A stretch of 64,000 nucleotides of DNA from JAKAGZ01 sp963748105 (lineage in GTDB: Bacteria; Bacteroidota; Ignavibacteria; Ignavibacteriales; Ignavibacteriaceae), in assembly GCA_963748105.1 (NCBI GenBank), contig CAVVHP010000005.1:217928-281927 (forward strand). Reading direction: 5' to 3'. A program made the translations under genes and the position numbers. Below, in pieces: positions 56,001 through 62,387 of this stretch. The notes under the pieces were generated by a model. That model was not told where the DNA came from. It saw nothing but the letters and a program-made list of their open reading frames with translations, and searched no databases. Numbering within the stretch: position 1 is the first letter of the stretch; each line of letters opens with the position of its first letter.

Positions 56001-56874
56001 AATAAATAACAAGAATCAGGAATTTAACTGTCCGGTATTTTATAGTTCTAAATTCTCGTTTGAAACTAATTCCCAAAAACAAAAAGGCCAGTATTACAAG
56101 AATTGTTTGAATTTTTGCCGCATCAGATTGAATAGTATTTAGTGTCAGATCCAGCGAGGGTTTTGAAAATGTTACCACTCCTATTTTATTGTCTTTATTA
56201 TTAAGTAAATCAAAAGAATATTGTCTCCCGTCTTTTGAAGGTGGCGCAAATGGATTAAATGCTATTGTAAATTGAGTTGCAAAATGGTCTGATAATTCTT
56301 TTGAAAAATTGATCTGATTGAAAGACGGACTTTGGAGTGAATAATTTTTCTCTATTGGATTACTTACCAGGATATAAAATTGGTCATTATCAACAAATAA
56401 TGTATCAGTAACTGTTAAATATGTAACCAGATCTGAACGATAAAAATGCGCCTCCCCGGCAGGATATGAAAGCGGCAGCACGTCTTCCTGTTTTATTGCC
56501 AGCACATCATTCCATCCAATTAGCTTACCGTTTGGAGCAAGTACCTCTATAGAATATGAGGAATACTTTTCATTATTTATTAACCTGATTAACGAACCGT
56601 AGGTTGATTTTGACTGCCCCAGTACATGTGTAAGCTGACTTTTCAATGAGTTTTTAATATCGAGTAATTTAGCTTCTCTTTTTAGAAATGCCTGGTTTGC
56701 CCCTGCTTGAATTGATAATATTTTCTGGTCAATCTGTTTCTTCCAGTTATCCTTTTGTTTGTCAAGTAATATAGGGGTTACTATCCCTGAGATAAGAATA
56801 AGGAATAAAATAAAAAGGACGATAGTAAAATATTTTCTATCGTCCCGGAATCTTTTGAATAAATTTTTACTCAT
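53020..56874 (-). CDS. Very large NtrY-like membrane sensor histidine kinase
   Basis: 1284 residues, long for a histidine kinase. It has an N-terminal membrane helix (about 15-36), an extracytoplasmic sensor region, a central bundle of ten or more membrane helices (about 245-520), a second extracytoplasmic region (about 530-760), another helix, a third sensor part (about 815-975), a HAMP domain (about 985-1045), HisKA with phospho-His at about 1073 (VAHEIKNPLTP) and HATPase_c with NLIRNSIQA, DNGTGIP and GMGIGLKIA. It therefore combines three external regions and one catalytic core. No response regulator is adjacent. It lies between a DUF4783 gene and the helicase gene, overlapping the latter. 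Confidence 0.92.
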   Translation of the reverse strand: MSKNLFKRFRDDRKYFTIVLFILFLILISGIVTPILLDKQKDNWKKQIDQKILSIQAGANQAFLKREAKLLDIKNSLKSQLTHVLGQSKSTYGSLIRLINNEKYSSYSIEVLAPNGKLIGWNDVLAIKQEDVLPLSYPAGEAHFYRSDLVTYLTVTDTLFVDNDQFYILVSNPIEKNYSLQSPSFNQINFSKELSDHFATQFTIAFNPFAPPSKDGRQYSFDLLNNKDNKIGVVTFSKPSLDLTLNTIQSDAAKIQTILVILAFLFLGISFKREFRTIKYRTVKFLILVIYFTLFRMILFKLGFPSNLLSGALTDSGYFSSAFGGGIVKSPIEFFVTSFFALLVGIKAFAYSFNYLKNSERSKFKYLRTLLIIPIIPVYFLTFRGLSASIKSIIFDSTLRYFKSPDLIPSFPALSMIFSTLVFGISVIMVLTALVILVISFLPLKDFKRSKILFVILFSLFEIFGIVFFYLQNTPLITPILSIVIIALFFCLIYIACFTESKDTIYNYVFATLLASIVTISLMNYFNLELERESLKTTALELNRSNESLLKFFLSETLNNAAENEELKRSYSVHNSNADAVAFIIWSGSALQRESINSSVIILDKNFERVGGFSVEPQGEEINLNFLKNKVKEEPIVIEKIDKNEEGSDKLVGLIAVKERGIILGYVLASIDIEILNPGKSIPEFLESRKNILNSVIEPEQLKIFEFRDSKLSKVYGDIFPSLDQTKTITNAQFSSDNEAWLTLNLSDEPYVTYVLKNETGNETRITTVAVLEKNLSWNLYNFFKIFIIHSIFILLLFLIIFSTQFRKFKYSFRTQLLIALLIVSIIPVFILAVYNRQIVKEKSQLSVIKELNERSVYVENHLKAQLKDEENKGLQDVFRHAGNELKISFSIYEGTTQIFNSKEQYYKAGLFTNMLDPEAYYQLNYLNYREALNKEKVNNFTYNAFFRRTDIDKYHFIISVNDAFNKVQPAYSVIDIDVFLFGIYSFATMLIILLSTILANRISSPIRRLTKATESIAHGDFNVEINNNQRGEIRDLLDGFKSMTMELQKNQVELAELERENAWKEMAKQVAHEIKNPLTPMKLAVQQLIISYRDKNKNFDNIFKKVSTTLLNQIESLSQIATEFSRFARMPNYNMEELDLLPILHDVINLFMEEKVEINIQSPVDTAVIEADKVQLRRLFINLIRNSIQAQADSINIDLSVKRLKLRVSVKDNGTGIPNQYKDKIFEANFTTKEKGMGIGLKIAKRFMESIKGDIVLVESSEKGTNFEIIIPLKKQKEDNTSK

Positions 56875-56878
56875 TCAA

Positions 56879-57394
56879 TCAATTTGTTGTAATTTGAGTA
56901 ATCGACCAGTTATTACTGCTTTCCCTAAGTTGAATATAAAGATGGACTGACTTCCTGCGTCCATTAATTTCGTAATTATAGATACCAGTTGCATAAGGAT
57001 TTATTGTGTTGGTATTAATTTCCTCAAATTTAAAGGACATAACTCTGTATTTTTTAAGAAAATCTTCAAGCACAAAATAAGCCTGGTTAGCTGAATAATA
57101 TCCACTTATTCCATTTGGCAAATTAAGATACGTTTGAGACCGGAGGTGTTTTGAAATAGTAGTTATATCTCTTGTACTGATTGCATCCTGTATCTGTTCA
57201 AATATTTTTTGACTATCTCTATTTTGAATATCAAATTCTCTATTATCACTGGTTTTTGTCCAGTTAAGCCTATGCTTAATATTTGCTTTTTCCTGAGGTT
57301 CTTTAGTGGAATTTGCAGCCTGGCCTGAGACTGGCAAGCTAATCAGGAGAAATAAGAATAAAATCGATATTTTTGTACTCGTTTTCATCATCAC
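56879..57394 (-). CDS. DUF4783 exported protein
   Basis: 171 residues with a signal peptide (MMMKTSTKISILFLFLLISL, cleavage near SGQA) and a DUF4783-like NTF2-type domain, with KIFEQIQDAISTRDITTISKHL and a C-terminal strand NNWSITQITTN. Such domains are found in Bacteroidota as small exported proteins of unknown function. The stop is four bases before the start of the large sensor kinase, so it is co-transcribed with it and may be a partner of its sensor regions. There are three successive Met codons at the start; the exact one is not decisive. Confidence 0.78.
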   Translation of the reverse strand: MMMKTSTKISILFLFLLISLPVSGQAANSTKEPQEKANIKHRLNWTKTSDNREFDIQNRDSQKIFEQIQDAISTRDITTISKHLRSQTYLNLPNGISGYYSANQAYFVLEDFLKKYRVMSFKFEEINTNTINPYATGIYNYEINGRRKSVHLYIQLRESSNNWSITQITTN

Positions 57395-57413
57395 TATTGT
57401 ATAATTTAACTAA

Positions 57414-57451
57414 TAATCAGGAGTAAATCTATATAGTTTTACTCCTGATTA
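57414..57451 (-). terminator. Hairpin downstream of the FN3 lipoprotein gene
   Basis: A perfect 14-bp inverted repeat (TAATCAGGAGTAAA / TTTACTCCTGATTA) with a ten-base loop, between the lipoprotein stop (57467) and the DUF4783 start (57394). On the minus strand it is followed by TTAGTTAAATT, an AT-rich tail that is not a clean T-run. It is likely a terminator for the lipoprotein gene, isolating it from the sensor-kinase operon. Confidence 0.65.
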
Positions 57452-57466
57452 TATTTGTGAAATGTG

Positions 57467-58282
57467 CTACCTGTTAATTGAACTTGATAATTTGCCCCTT
57501 TCCTTCTTCGAATTATCAGGTGCTTTCAATTGTCTCTCACCCTCAACCAGTTGGAATGCCCAATCAAAAGAAATTCTGTCGTTTGTAATAGCATTTATTC
57601 GAATCTTTGCGTAATGATTATCCCAGGTCCAGATAATGTAAGTATGTCCTACCATGGCAATCTCATCTTTAGTTGATGACCATCCACCGGTTGGAGCATT
57701 TGCAACATCGTATATATCCTGTGTCGACCCTGCATCCTGAATTTCACTATCATCCCAAACATCTATATAAAATTCACCGTTATAGTTTTCAAAGAAGAAA
57801 TCTGCTGAGTTATCATCATAGGGAACAGTTGAATAAGTTGTAAAAGAATATCCACCCTGATCAGGGAAATTCCTGTAGTCGAGTATTGATTGATTAAAAC
57901 CTTCAGGACGTGGTGTTGAATAAATTACATCGTAACTTAATTCACTCTCATTACCATTATAATCAAATGCAGCAACAGCATAGTAATAAGTATTTCCGTT
58001 TGATGCTCCATCATCTATAAAGTAGTTTTCATTCGTCGACCCGATCAATGTATACTTACCATCATAAGAATAGCTATAATATACGTTGTACCCGGAAATA
58101 TCTGATTCACGATTTTGATACCAGGATAAGTCTACTCTGTTGTCTCCATTAATTACAACTATTCCACTTGGAGGAGAAGGAGGTGTTGCATCCTGATAAT
58201 AAGGATCATTTACATTTACTTTACAAGCAGATAAAATCAGAGAAAGAAATATTGCACTTAGTATTGATATTGTAGTTTTCAT
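57467..58282 (-). CDS. Fibronectin type III domain lipoprotein
   Basis: About 271 residues from the ATG at 58282 (MKTTISILSAIFLSLILSAC), which is a clear lipoprotein signal with lipobox LSAC; the upstream Met at 58294 adds four residues only. A single fibronectin III domain follows (about 35-130, with SGIVVINGDNRVDLSWYQN and YYYAVAAFDYNGNESE). The C-terminal part (about 135-255) is rich in aromatic and acidic residues, with DVWDDSEIQDAG and WDNHYAKIRINA, and has no recognised family. A surface or periplasmic role is expected. It is bounded by a terminator on its 3' side and by the pyrC end on its 5' side. Confidence 0.82.
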   Translation of the reverse strand: MKTTISILSAIFLSLILSACKVNVNDPYYQDATPPSPPSGIVVINGDNRVDLSWYQNRESDISGYNVYYSYSYDGKYTLIGSTNENYFIDDGASNGNTYYYAVAAFDYNGNESELSYDVIYSTPRPEGFNQSILDYRNFPDQGGYSFTTYSTVPYDDNSADFFFENYNGEFYIDVWDDSEIQDAGSTQDIYDVANAPTGGWSSTKDEIAMVGHTYIIWTWDNHYAKIRINAITNDRISFDWAFQLVEGERQLKAPDNSKKERGKLSSSINR

Positions 58283-58421
58283 TTTGACCACCATTTATAA
58301 CTTTTAGCATAAATGATCCAAAATGAATGCCGAATAATTTTGTGGGTTTATTGCCCAAATATGGACTATTAGGGCGAGTTATGTATAAAATAATAGACAG
58401 ATTTGTAGTGTAAAAAAACCT

Positions 58422-59715
58422 CTAAATATGCAGGCTCTCTTTTTCAAAAAACATCTTATTCTTATTTATTACACCTACAGCTCTTCCGGTCAATAGTTTT
58501 TTATTGAAAGGAGAATTTCTTGATTTGCTTTTGAAATTGTTTGTATCAACAGTCCAAACTTCATCAACATCAAGAATTGTAATATTTGCTTCTTCGCCAA
58601 CTTCAAATTTTGGAATTGGCAAATTTAATATTTTCCGCGGATTTATGGACATTTTTTCAATCAATTGTTCAAGACTTAAAACTTTTTTGTGATATAGCTC
58701 GGTCAGTGCAAGTCCAACCTGTGTTTCCAGGCCAAGAATTCCATTTGGAGCAAATTCAAATTCAACTTCTTTTTCTTCATATGAATGCGGTGCGTGGTCA
58801 CTCGCTATACAATCAATTGTTCCATCTTTTAGGCCTTTAATAACTTCCGCAACATCAGCATTTTCTCTAAGTGGCGGGTTCATTTTCATATTTGTATCGT
58901 ATGTCTTAACTGCATCGTCAGTCAAAGTAAAATGATGCGGTGTAACTTCGGCGGTAATATTCAGCCCTGCTTTCTTAGCTGTGCGTACCATTTCAACAGA
59001 CTTTTTAGTGCTTATGTGTGCAACGTGAAATTTACCTTCTGTATATTCAGACATTAAAATTCCTCTCATAACAATAAGATCTTCAGCAACTGATGGAATT
59101 GGAGGAAGGCCGAGTAATGTCGAATTCAATCCTTCATTCATTGCGCCACCCGCAAGTGACTCATCTTCACAGTGTTCAATTATCGGGAGATTATACATTT
59201 TTGAATATTCAAGTGCACGTTTTAGGATTGCAGCAGTTTTTATTGCTACTACCATCGTCAGAAAAACCGACAACCCCGGATTCAAATAATTCAGCCATTG
59301 GGGAAATAACTTCGCCTTTTCTTCCCTGTGTGGCTGCACCAATTACAAACACATCAACAAGATGGCCCTCAGCCTGTTTTTTAATCAGAGATACAACTTC
59401 AGAAGAATCGATCGCCGGCTCTGTGTTAGGCATGCAGGCTATCCCTGTAAATCCACCGTTTGCCGCGCTATCACATCCTGTTACAACTGTTTCCTCATCT
59501 TCTCTTCCGGGTTCGCGCAGATGCACGTGCATATCAAAAAATCCGGGAACCAGAACTTTTCCGCTTAAATCAAATTCTTTTGAATTTTTTGCATCTTCCG
59601 CACTTAGTTTTCCAATCTTAACAATTTTTCCATCATCAATAATTAGATTGGTTTTTGTTTCTTTAAGATTTTGTGATGGGTGATTAAGGTTTACATTTTT
59701 TAATATTACTTTCAT
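58422..59715 (-). pseudogene. pyrC: Dihydroorotase, disrupted by a frameshift
   Basis: Two overlapping frames together form one class I dihydroorotase of about 430 residues, the third step of pyrimidine synthesis. The N-terminal frame (59715 to about 59240) has the metal motif DMHVHLREPG, PNTEPAID and SDDGS; the C-terminal frame holds IIEHCED, HVAHIST, VTPHHF, NPPLR and ASDHAPH, the remaining zinc and substrate residues. The break lies near 59237-59241, a run of five T (plus strand) just after SDDGS. Removing one base there gives DDGSSNKTAAILKRALEY, an unbroken match. It is either a real frameshift or a homopolymer error in the assembly. Gene order pyrR-pyrB-pyrC is intact, with an 11-base gap after pyrB. 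Confidence 0.9.
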
Positions 59716-59726
59716 TTGAATTCCTT

Positions 59727-60647
59727 TTAATTCATAGTACCGAGTAAATACAGAACAGCCATTCTTACTGCAACTCCATTTGTAACCTGTTTAAGAATAA
59801 TTTGCTGCAGACCATCAGCAACGCCTGAAGAAAGTTCAACCCCACGGTTAATTGGACCAGGATGCATTATAACAATATCTTTTCCATTTTTTTCAAGTCT
59901 TTCTTCAGTGATTCCAAAATATTTAGCATATTCTCTAATGGAAGGAAAATATTCCCTTGCCTTTCTTTCAAGCTGAATTCTTAAAACGTTTAATACATCG
60001 TTTTCCTGTATAGCTTCATCAATATTATGAATTACATCAACTCCAAGTTCTTTCAAATTTCTTGGAATCATAGTCGATGGACCGCATACAGAAACTTTTG
60101 CGCCCATTGTTTGTAATCCATAAATATTTGATAATGCCACACGGCTATGTGCAATATCCCCTACAATACAGACTTTTAATCCTTCCAGTCTTCCTAATTT
60201 TTCCTTGATGGAATACATATCAAGCAAGCCCTGAGTCGGATGCTCGTGAGTTCCGTCTCCTGCATTAATTATGTTCGCATCGCAAATCTTTGTGAGGAAT
60301 AAGGGAGTTCCTGCTGCAGCGTGCCGGGCCACAACCATATCTACCTTCATAGCTTCAATATTTTTGATTGTGTCTTTGAAAGTTTCTCCTTTACTCACAC
60401 TACTTGCAGAAGCAGAAAAGTTAATCGCATCTGCTGAAAGTCTCTTTTCTGCAAGTTCAAATGAAATTCGCGTTCTGGTGGAGTTTTCAAAAAAAAGATT
60501 TACGATTGTTTTTCCCTGAAGTGTGGGTACTTTTTTAATTGGTCTTTCAAGTACTTCGCGGAACGTTTTAGTTGTATCCAGAATTAACTGAATATCTTCC
60601 TTTGGCACTCCGTTAAGTCCTAATAAATGTCTGCTAGATAATGGCAT
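59727..60647 (-). CDS. pyrB: Aspartate carbamoyltransferase catalytic chain
   Basis: 306 residues, typical of the family. The carbamoyl-phosphate site FFENSTRTRIS, the mobile SVSKGETFKDT loop, HPTQGLLDMY and the aspartate-side PGPINRG motif are present. It joins carbamoyl phosphate and aspartate, the committed step of pyrimidine synthesis. There is no regulatory PyrI gene nearby, consistent with control by PyrR. It lies 12 bases after pyrR and 11 before pyrC. Confidence 0.96.
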   Translation of the reverse strand: MPLSSRHLLGLNGVPKEDIQLILDTTKTFREVLERPIKKVPTLQGKTIVNLFFENSTRTRISFELAEKRLSADAINFSASASSVSKGETFKDTIKNIEAMKVDMVVARHAAAGTPLFLTKICDANIINAGDGTHEHPTQGLLDMYSIKEKLGRLEGLKVCIVGDIAHSRVALSNIYGLQTMGAKVSVCGPSTMIPRNLKELGVDVIHNIDEAIQENDVLNVLRIQLERKAREYFPSIREYAKYFGITEERLEKNGKDIVIMHPGPINRGVELSSGVADGLQQIILKQVTNGVAVRMAVLYLLGTMN

Positions 60648-60659
60648 ATAAATTTTCTT

Positions 60660-61196
60660 TTATTTTAATTCAACTAAATAAATTGCGTCTTCCCCGTCTA
60701 CTTCCGTCATTTTCACTTTAATTTCTTCATTCGTGGATGTGGGAATATTTTTTCCGACATAATCAGCTTTAACAGGAAGCTCTTTGTGTCCCCTGTCGAC
60801 AAGTACAACAAGCTGAATTGTTGAAGGTCTCCCAAAATCCATAATAGCATTAAGAGCTGATCTGACCGTCCGCCCGGTGTACAAAACATCGTCGATCAAG
60901 ATTATGTTTTTTTCTGTAATGTCGGTGGTGATATTGGAAACAGAAACTTCCGGCTGTTTCATCCTTGTGCGGAAATCATCCCTGTAGAGAGTCACATCCA
61001 GAACTGATAACGGAACTTCAATATTTTCAATTTCCTTTATTTTCCGCTGGATTCTTTGTGCCAGGAACTCCCCCCTTGTGCGCATTCCCATTAAAACAAG
61101 GTCTTTTGTGCCCCTTTTCTCAAGAATTTCGTGGGATATTCTTGAAATTATTCTGCTGAAACCTTCAGCATCTATTACTTTTGATTTTATGTCCAT
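60660..61196 (-). CDS. pyrR: PyrR pyrimidine operon regulator/uracil phosphoribosyltransferase
   Basis: 178 residues from the ATG at 61196; a TTG at 61202 is a possible alternative, five bases from the GGAGG, whereas the ATG is 11 bases away. The PRTase PRPP loop IILIDDVLYTGRTVRSAL and the N-terminal RISHEILEKRG are typical of PyrR. In Bacillus it binds leader RNA when UMP is high and down-regulates the pyr genes; many homologues also have uracil phosphoribosyltransferase activity. It is first in the pyrR-pyrB-pyrC operon, and its own leader holds a PyrR-type hairpin and an RBS-masking hairpin (separate entry). Confidence 0.95.
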   Translation of the reverse strand: MDIKSKVIDAEGFSRIISRISHEILEKRGTKDLVLMGMRTRGEFLAQRIQRKIKEIENIEVPLSVLDVTLYRDDFRTRMKQPEVSVSNITTDITEKNIILIDDVLYTGRTVRSALNAIMDFGRPSTIQLVVLVDRGHKELPVKADYVGKNIPTSTNEEIKVKMTEVDGEDAIYLVELK

Positions 61197-61203
61197 ATAC
61201 AAA

Positions 61204-61298
61204 AAATCCTCCTTGGATTTATCCGTGGAGGTTACACTTTATAAAAAATTATTTTTCTCATTTACCTTGCCTATCTCACAGGATAGATTTAAAGGGCA
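61204..61298 (-). promoter_or_regulatory. Candidate PyrR-responsive RNA leader of the pyr operon
   Basis: Read on the minus strand, the leader first folds CTATC-CTGTGA-GATAG (61286-61271): a 5-bp stem closing a hexaloop that fits the CNGNGA loop of PyrR-binding hairpins. An unpaired 5' stretch (CTTTAAAT) and a short lower TGC/GCA stem flank it. About 40 bases later CCTCC (61231-61227) can pair with GGAGG (61212-61208), the pyrR ribosome-binding site. A competing hairpin, AAATCC-AAGGA-GGATTT (61220-61204), puts the same site in its loop. No intrinsic terminator follows, so control would be at translation. This is a structural prediction by eye. Confidence 0.6.
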
Positions 61299-61493
61299 GT
61301 TAATTATTTAATCAGAACAAACATAATTTAAACACATGAAAAAGTAAAGGCTGTAAACAATTTTTAGAAAAGAAAGAATTCATTTTTATTTAATCATAAA
61401 AGATTTGATAATTAAGCGCATTTCTAATTTATTATATTATGGCTTGGCAAAAACGAAGTAAAAGTGTAATTTTATACTCTGAAATATGGAATT

Positions 61494-61625
61494 CGGGGTG
61501 TAGCCCCGCTTTCAGCGGGATAAACTCCGCCCGGCTTCTCCGCCTCCGGCGGATAGCGCGTCCCGCCAGTGGTGGGAAGGTTGGGAGTTCTTTAGGATTT
61601 AGATGTTGTTATTCAATTTTATTTT
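61494..61625 (+). repeat. Tandem unit 1: hairpin-filled broken tRNA-Pro copy
   Basis: A 132-bp unit. It begins with the same 11 bases as the downstream tRNA-Pro (CGGGGTGTAGC, 61494-61504). It then carries hairpin A (CCCGCT-TTC-AGCGGG, 61505-61519), the D-loop fragment GCCCGG (61529-61534), hairpin B (TCCGCC-TCC-GGCGGA, 61539-61553), the D-stem strand TAGCGCG (61554-61560), hairpin C with exact 5-7-5 anticodon-arm geometry (TCCCG-CCAGTGG-TGGGA, 61561-61577) and AGGTTGGGAGTTC (61578-61590), matching the tRNA variable loop and T-stem. The rest of the T-arm and the 3' acceptor strand are lost and replaced by a 35-base AT-rich tail. It cannot encode a working tRNA. Confidence 0.85.
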
Positions 61626-61757
61626 CGGGGTGTAGCCCCGCTTTCAGCGGGATAAACTCCGCCCGGCTTGTCCGCCTCCGGCGGATAGCGCGTCCCGCCA
61701 GTGGCGGGAAGGTTGGGAGTTCTTTAGGATTTAGATGTTGTTATTCAATTTTATTTT
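61626..61757 (+). repeat. Tandem unit 2: hairpin-filled broken tRNA-Pro copy
   Basis: The second 132-bp unit, immediately after the first and immediately before the intact tRNA-Pro at 61758, all in register. By direct reading it differs from unit 1 at two positions only: C to G (61538 versus 61670) and T to C (61573 versus 61705). The second change makes the anticodon-arm-like hairpin a perfect 5-bp stem (TCCCG-CCAGTGG-CGGGA). Its AT-rich tail (ending TTATTCAATTTTATTT) forms the immediate upstream flank of the real tRNA. The near identity implies a recent duplication. Confidence 0.85.
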
Positions 61758-61832
61758 CGGGGTGTAGCGCAGCCCGGTTAGCGCGCTTCGTTCGGGACGA
61801 AGAGGTCGGGAGTTCGAATCTCCCCACCCCGA
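61758..61832 (+). tRNA. tRNA-Pro (anticodon CGG)
   Basis: A complete 75-base cloverleaf: acceptor stem CGGGGTG/CACCCCG with the C1-G72 pair typical of bacterial tRNA-Pro, D-stem GCGC/GCGC with an AGCCCGGTTA loop, anticodon stem CTTCG/CGAAG with loop TTCGGGA (anticodon CGG at 61793-61795), variable loop AGGTC, T-stem GGGAG/CTCCC with loop TTCGAAT and discriminator A. CCA is not encoded. A perfect terminator hairpin follows four bases later. It lies right after two defective tRNA-like units and right before a phage-like block, so its 3' end is a likely integration site. Confidence 0.96.
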
Positions 61833-61835
61833 CTT

Positions 61836-61873
61836 AAAAACCTTCAATATAAAACGTATTGAAGGTTTTTTAT
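61836..61873 (+). terminator. Intrinsic terminator of tRNA-Pro
   Basis: A perfect 14-bp stem (AAAAACCTTCAATA / TATTGAAGGTTTTT) with a seven-base loop, ending in a T-run, three bases after the tRNA. The A-run and T-run flanks make it potentially active in both directions. Confidence 0.9.
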
Positions 61874-62064
61874 TTTAAAGCAAAATGCTGAATAGCGTAA
61901 ATTGGTGTGTATCGGTGTGAAAAATCGCACAATAATAGCACAATGATTTTTATTATACTATATATAATAGATGATCTAGATAATATTAAAAACCTGACCG
62001 CAGCGCCCTGAAGAATGAACTCCGGCTGCAGCCGGGTGAATGATGAGCAAGCAAGGGAAGGTTT
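61874..62064. other. Intergenic stretch at the boundary of the mobile-element-like block
   Basis: About 190 bp without a gene. It contains the short repeat GCACAAT twice (in TCGCACAATAATAGCACAATG), an AT-rich run and a perfect 14-bp palindrome CCGGCTGCAGCCGG (62022-62035) that stands out as GC-rich. No integrase gene and no copy of the tRNA 3' end are visible here, so attachment-site ends cannot be assigned. Confidence 0.45.
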
Positions 62065-62295
62065 TTATATGAATTGTTTATCCGACTCAACTATCTCAAA
62101 ATATTCTTTACTCCCCGGAATAATTTTTTTATTCATTTCCTTGATACATTCTTCCGCCAGGTATTTTGTCAAGCTGTTTTTAACTGTCCTGACAATGTAG
62201 ATTTCATTACCAGCGGTATCTACCATACCATTAAAGTAGTGGACTATTTTGTAATCCCGTTTTCCTTCCGGGAATAATTTCAGTTGTTCGGACAT
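62065..62295 (-). CDS. Small protein of unknown function in phage-like block
   Basis: 76 residues from the ATG at 62295 (MSEQLKLFPEGKRDYKIVHY); the longer frame to 62340 would run through a terminator hairpin and is rejected. The protein is mixed and soluble: an N-terminal SEQLKLFPEGK motif that resembles short clamp-binding tails (QLxLF), a strand region GNEIYIVRTVKNS and a charged helix AEECIKEMNKK. I do not recognise a family. It is the last gene of the minus-strand block and is separated by a terminator from the ATPase gene upstream. Confidence 0.6.
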   Translation of the reverse strand: MSEQLKLFPEGKRDYKIVHYFNGMVDTAGNEIYIVRTVKNSLTKYLAEECIKEMNKKIIPGSKEYFEIVESDKQFI

Positions 62296-62308
62296 TACTA
62301 TTAAATAT

Positions 62309-62339
62309 AAAAAATGCTGCCGATAAAATACCGGCAGCA
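62309..62339 (-). terminator. Intrinsic terminator after the phage-like ATPase gene
   Basis: On the minus strand, TGCTGCCG-(nine bases)-CGGCAGCA is an 8-bp GC-rich perfect stem followed by TTTTTTATATTT. It lies about 50 bp after the ATPase stop (62388) and ends transcription before the 76-residue gene, which must then have a separate promoter or depend on read-through. Confidence 0.88.
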
Positions 62340-62387
62340 ATGTTAATTTTATTTTAGCTGGTTTCTTTTCACCTGCTGGCAGGCAAT

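Noticed and set aside
59093..59683. A 196-codon frame antisense to pyrC
   Set aside because: A shadow of pyrC. It crosses the frameshift only because the antisense frame is different, and its product has no recognisable features.
61439..61837. A 132-codon frame across both tRNA-like units, with a 44-residue repeat
   Set aside because: The frame stays open only because the unit length (132 bp) is divisible by three. It has no ribosome-binding site, runs into the tRNA gene and consists of hairpin sequence.
62295..62340. The longer start of the 76-residue gene
   Set aside because: It would read through a strong terminator hairpin and adds a hydrophobic sequence encoded by that hairpin.
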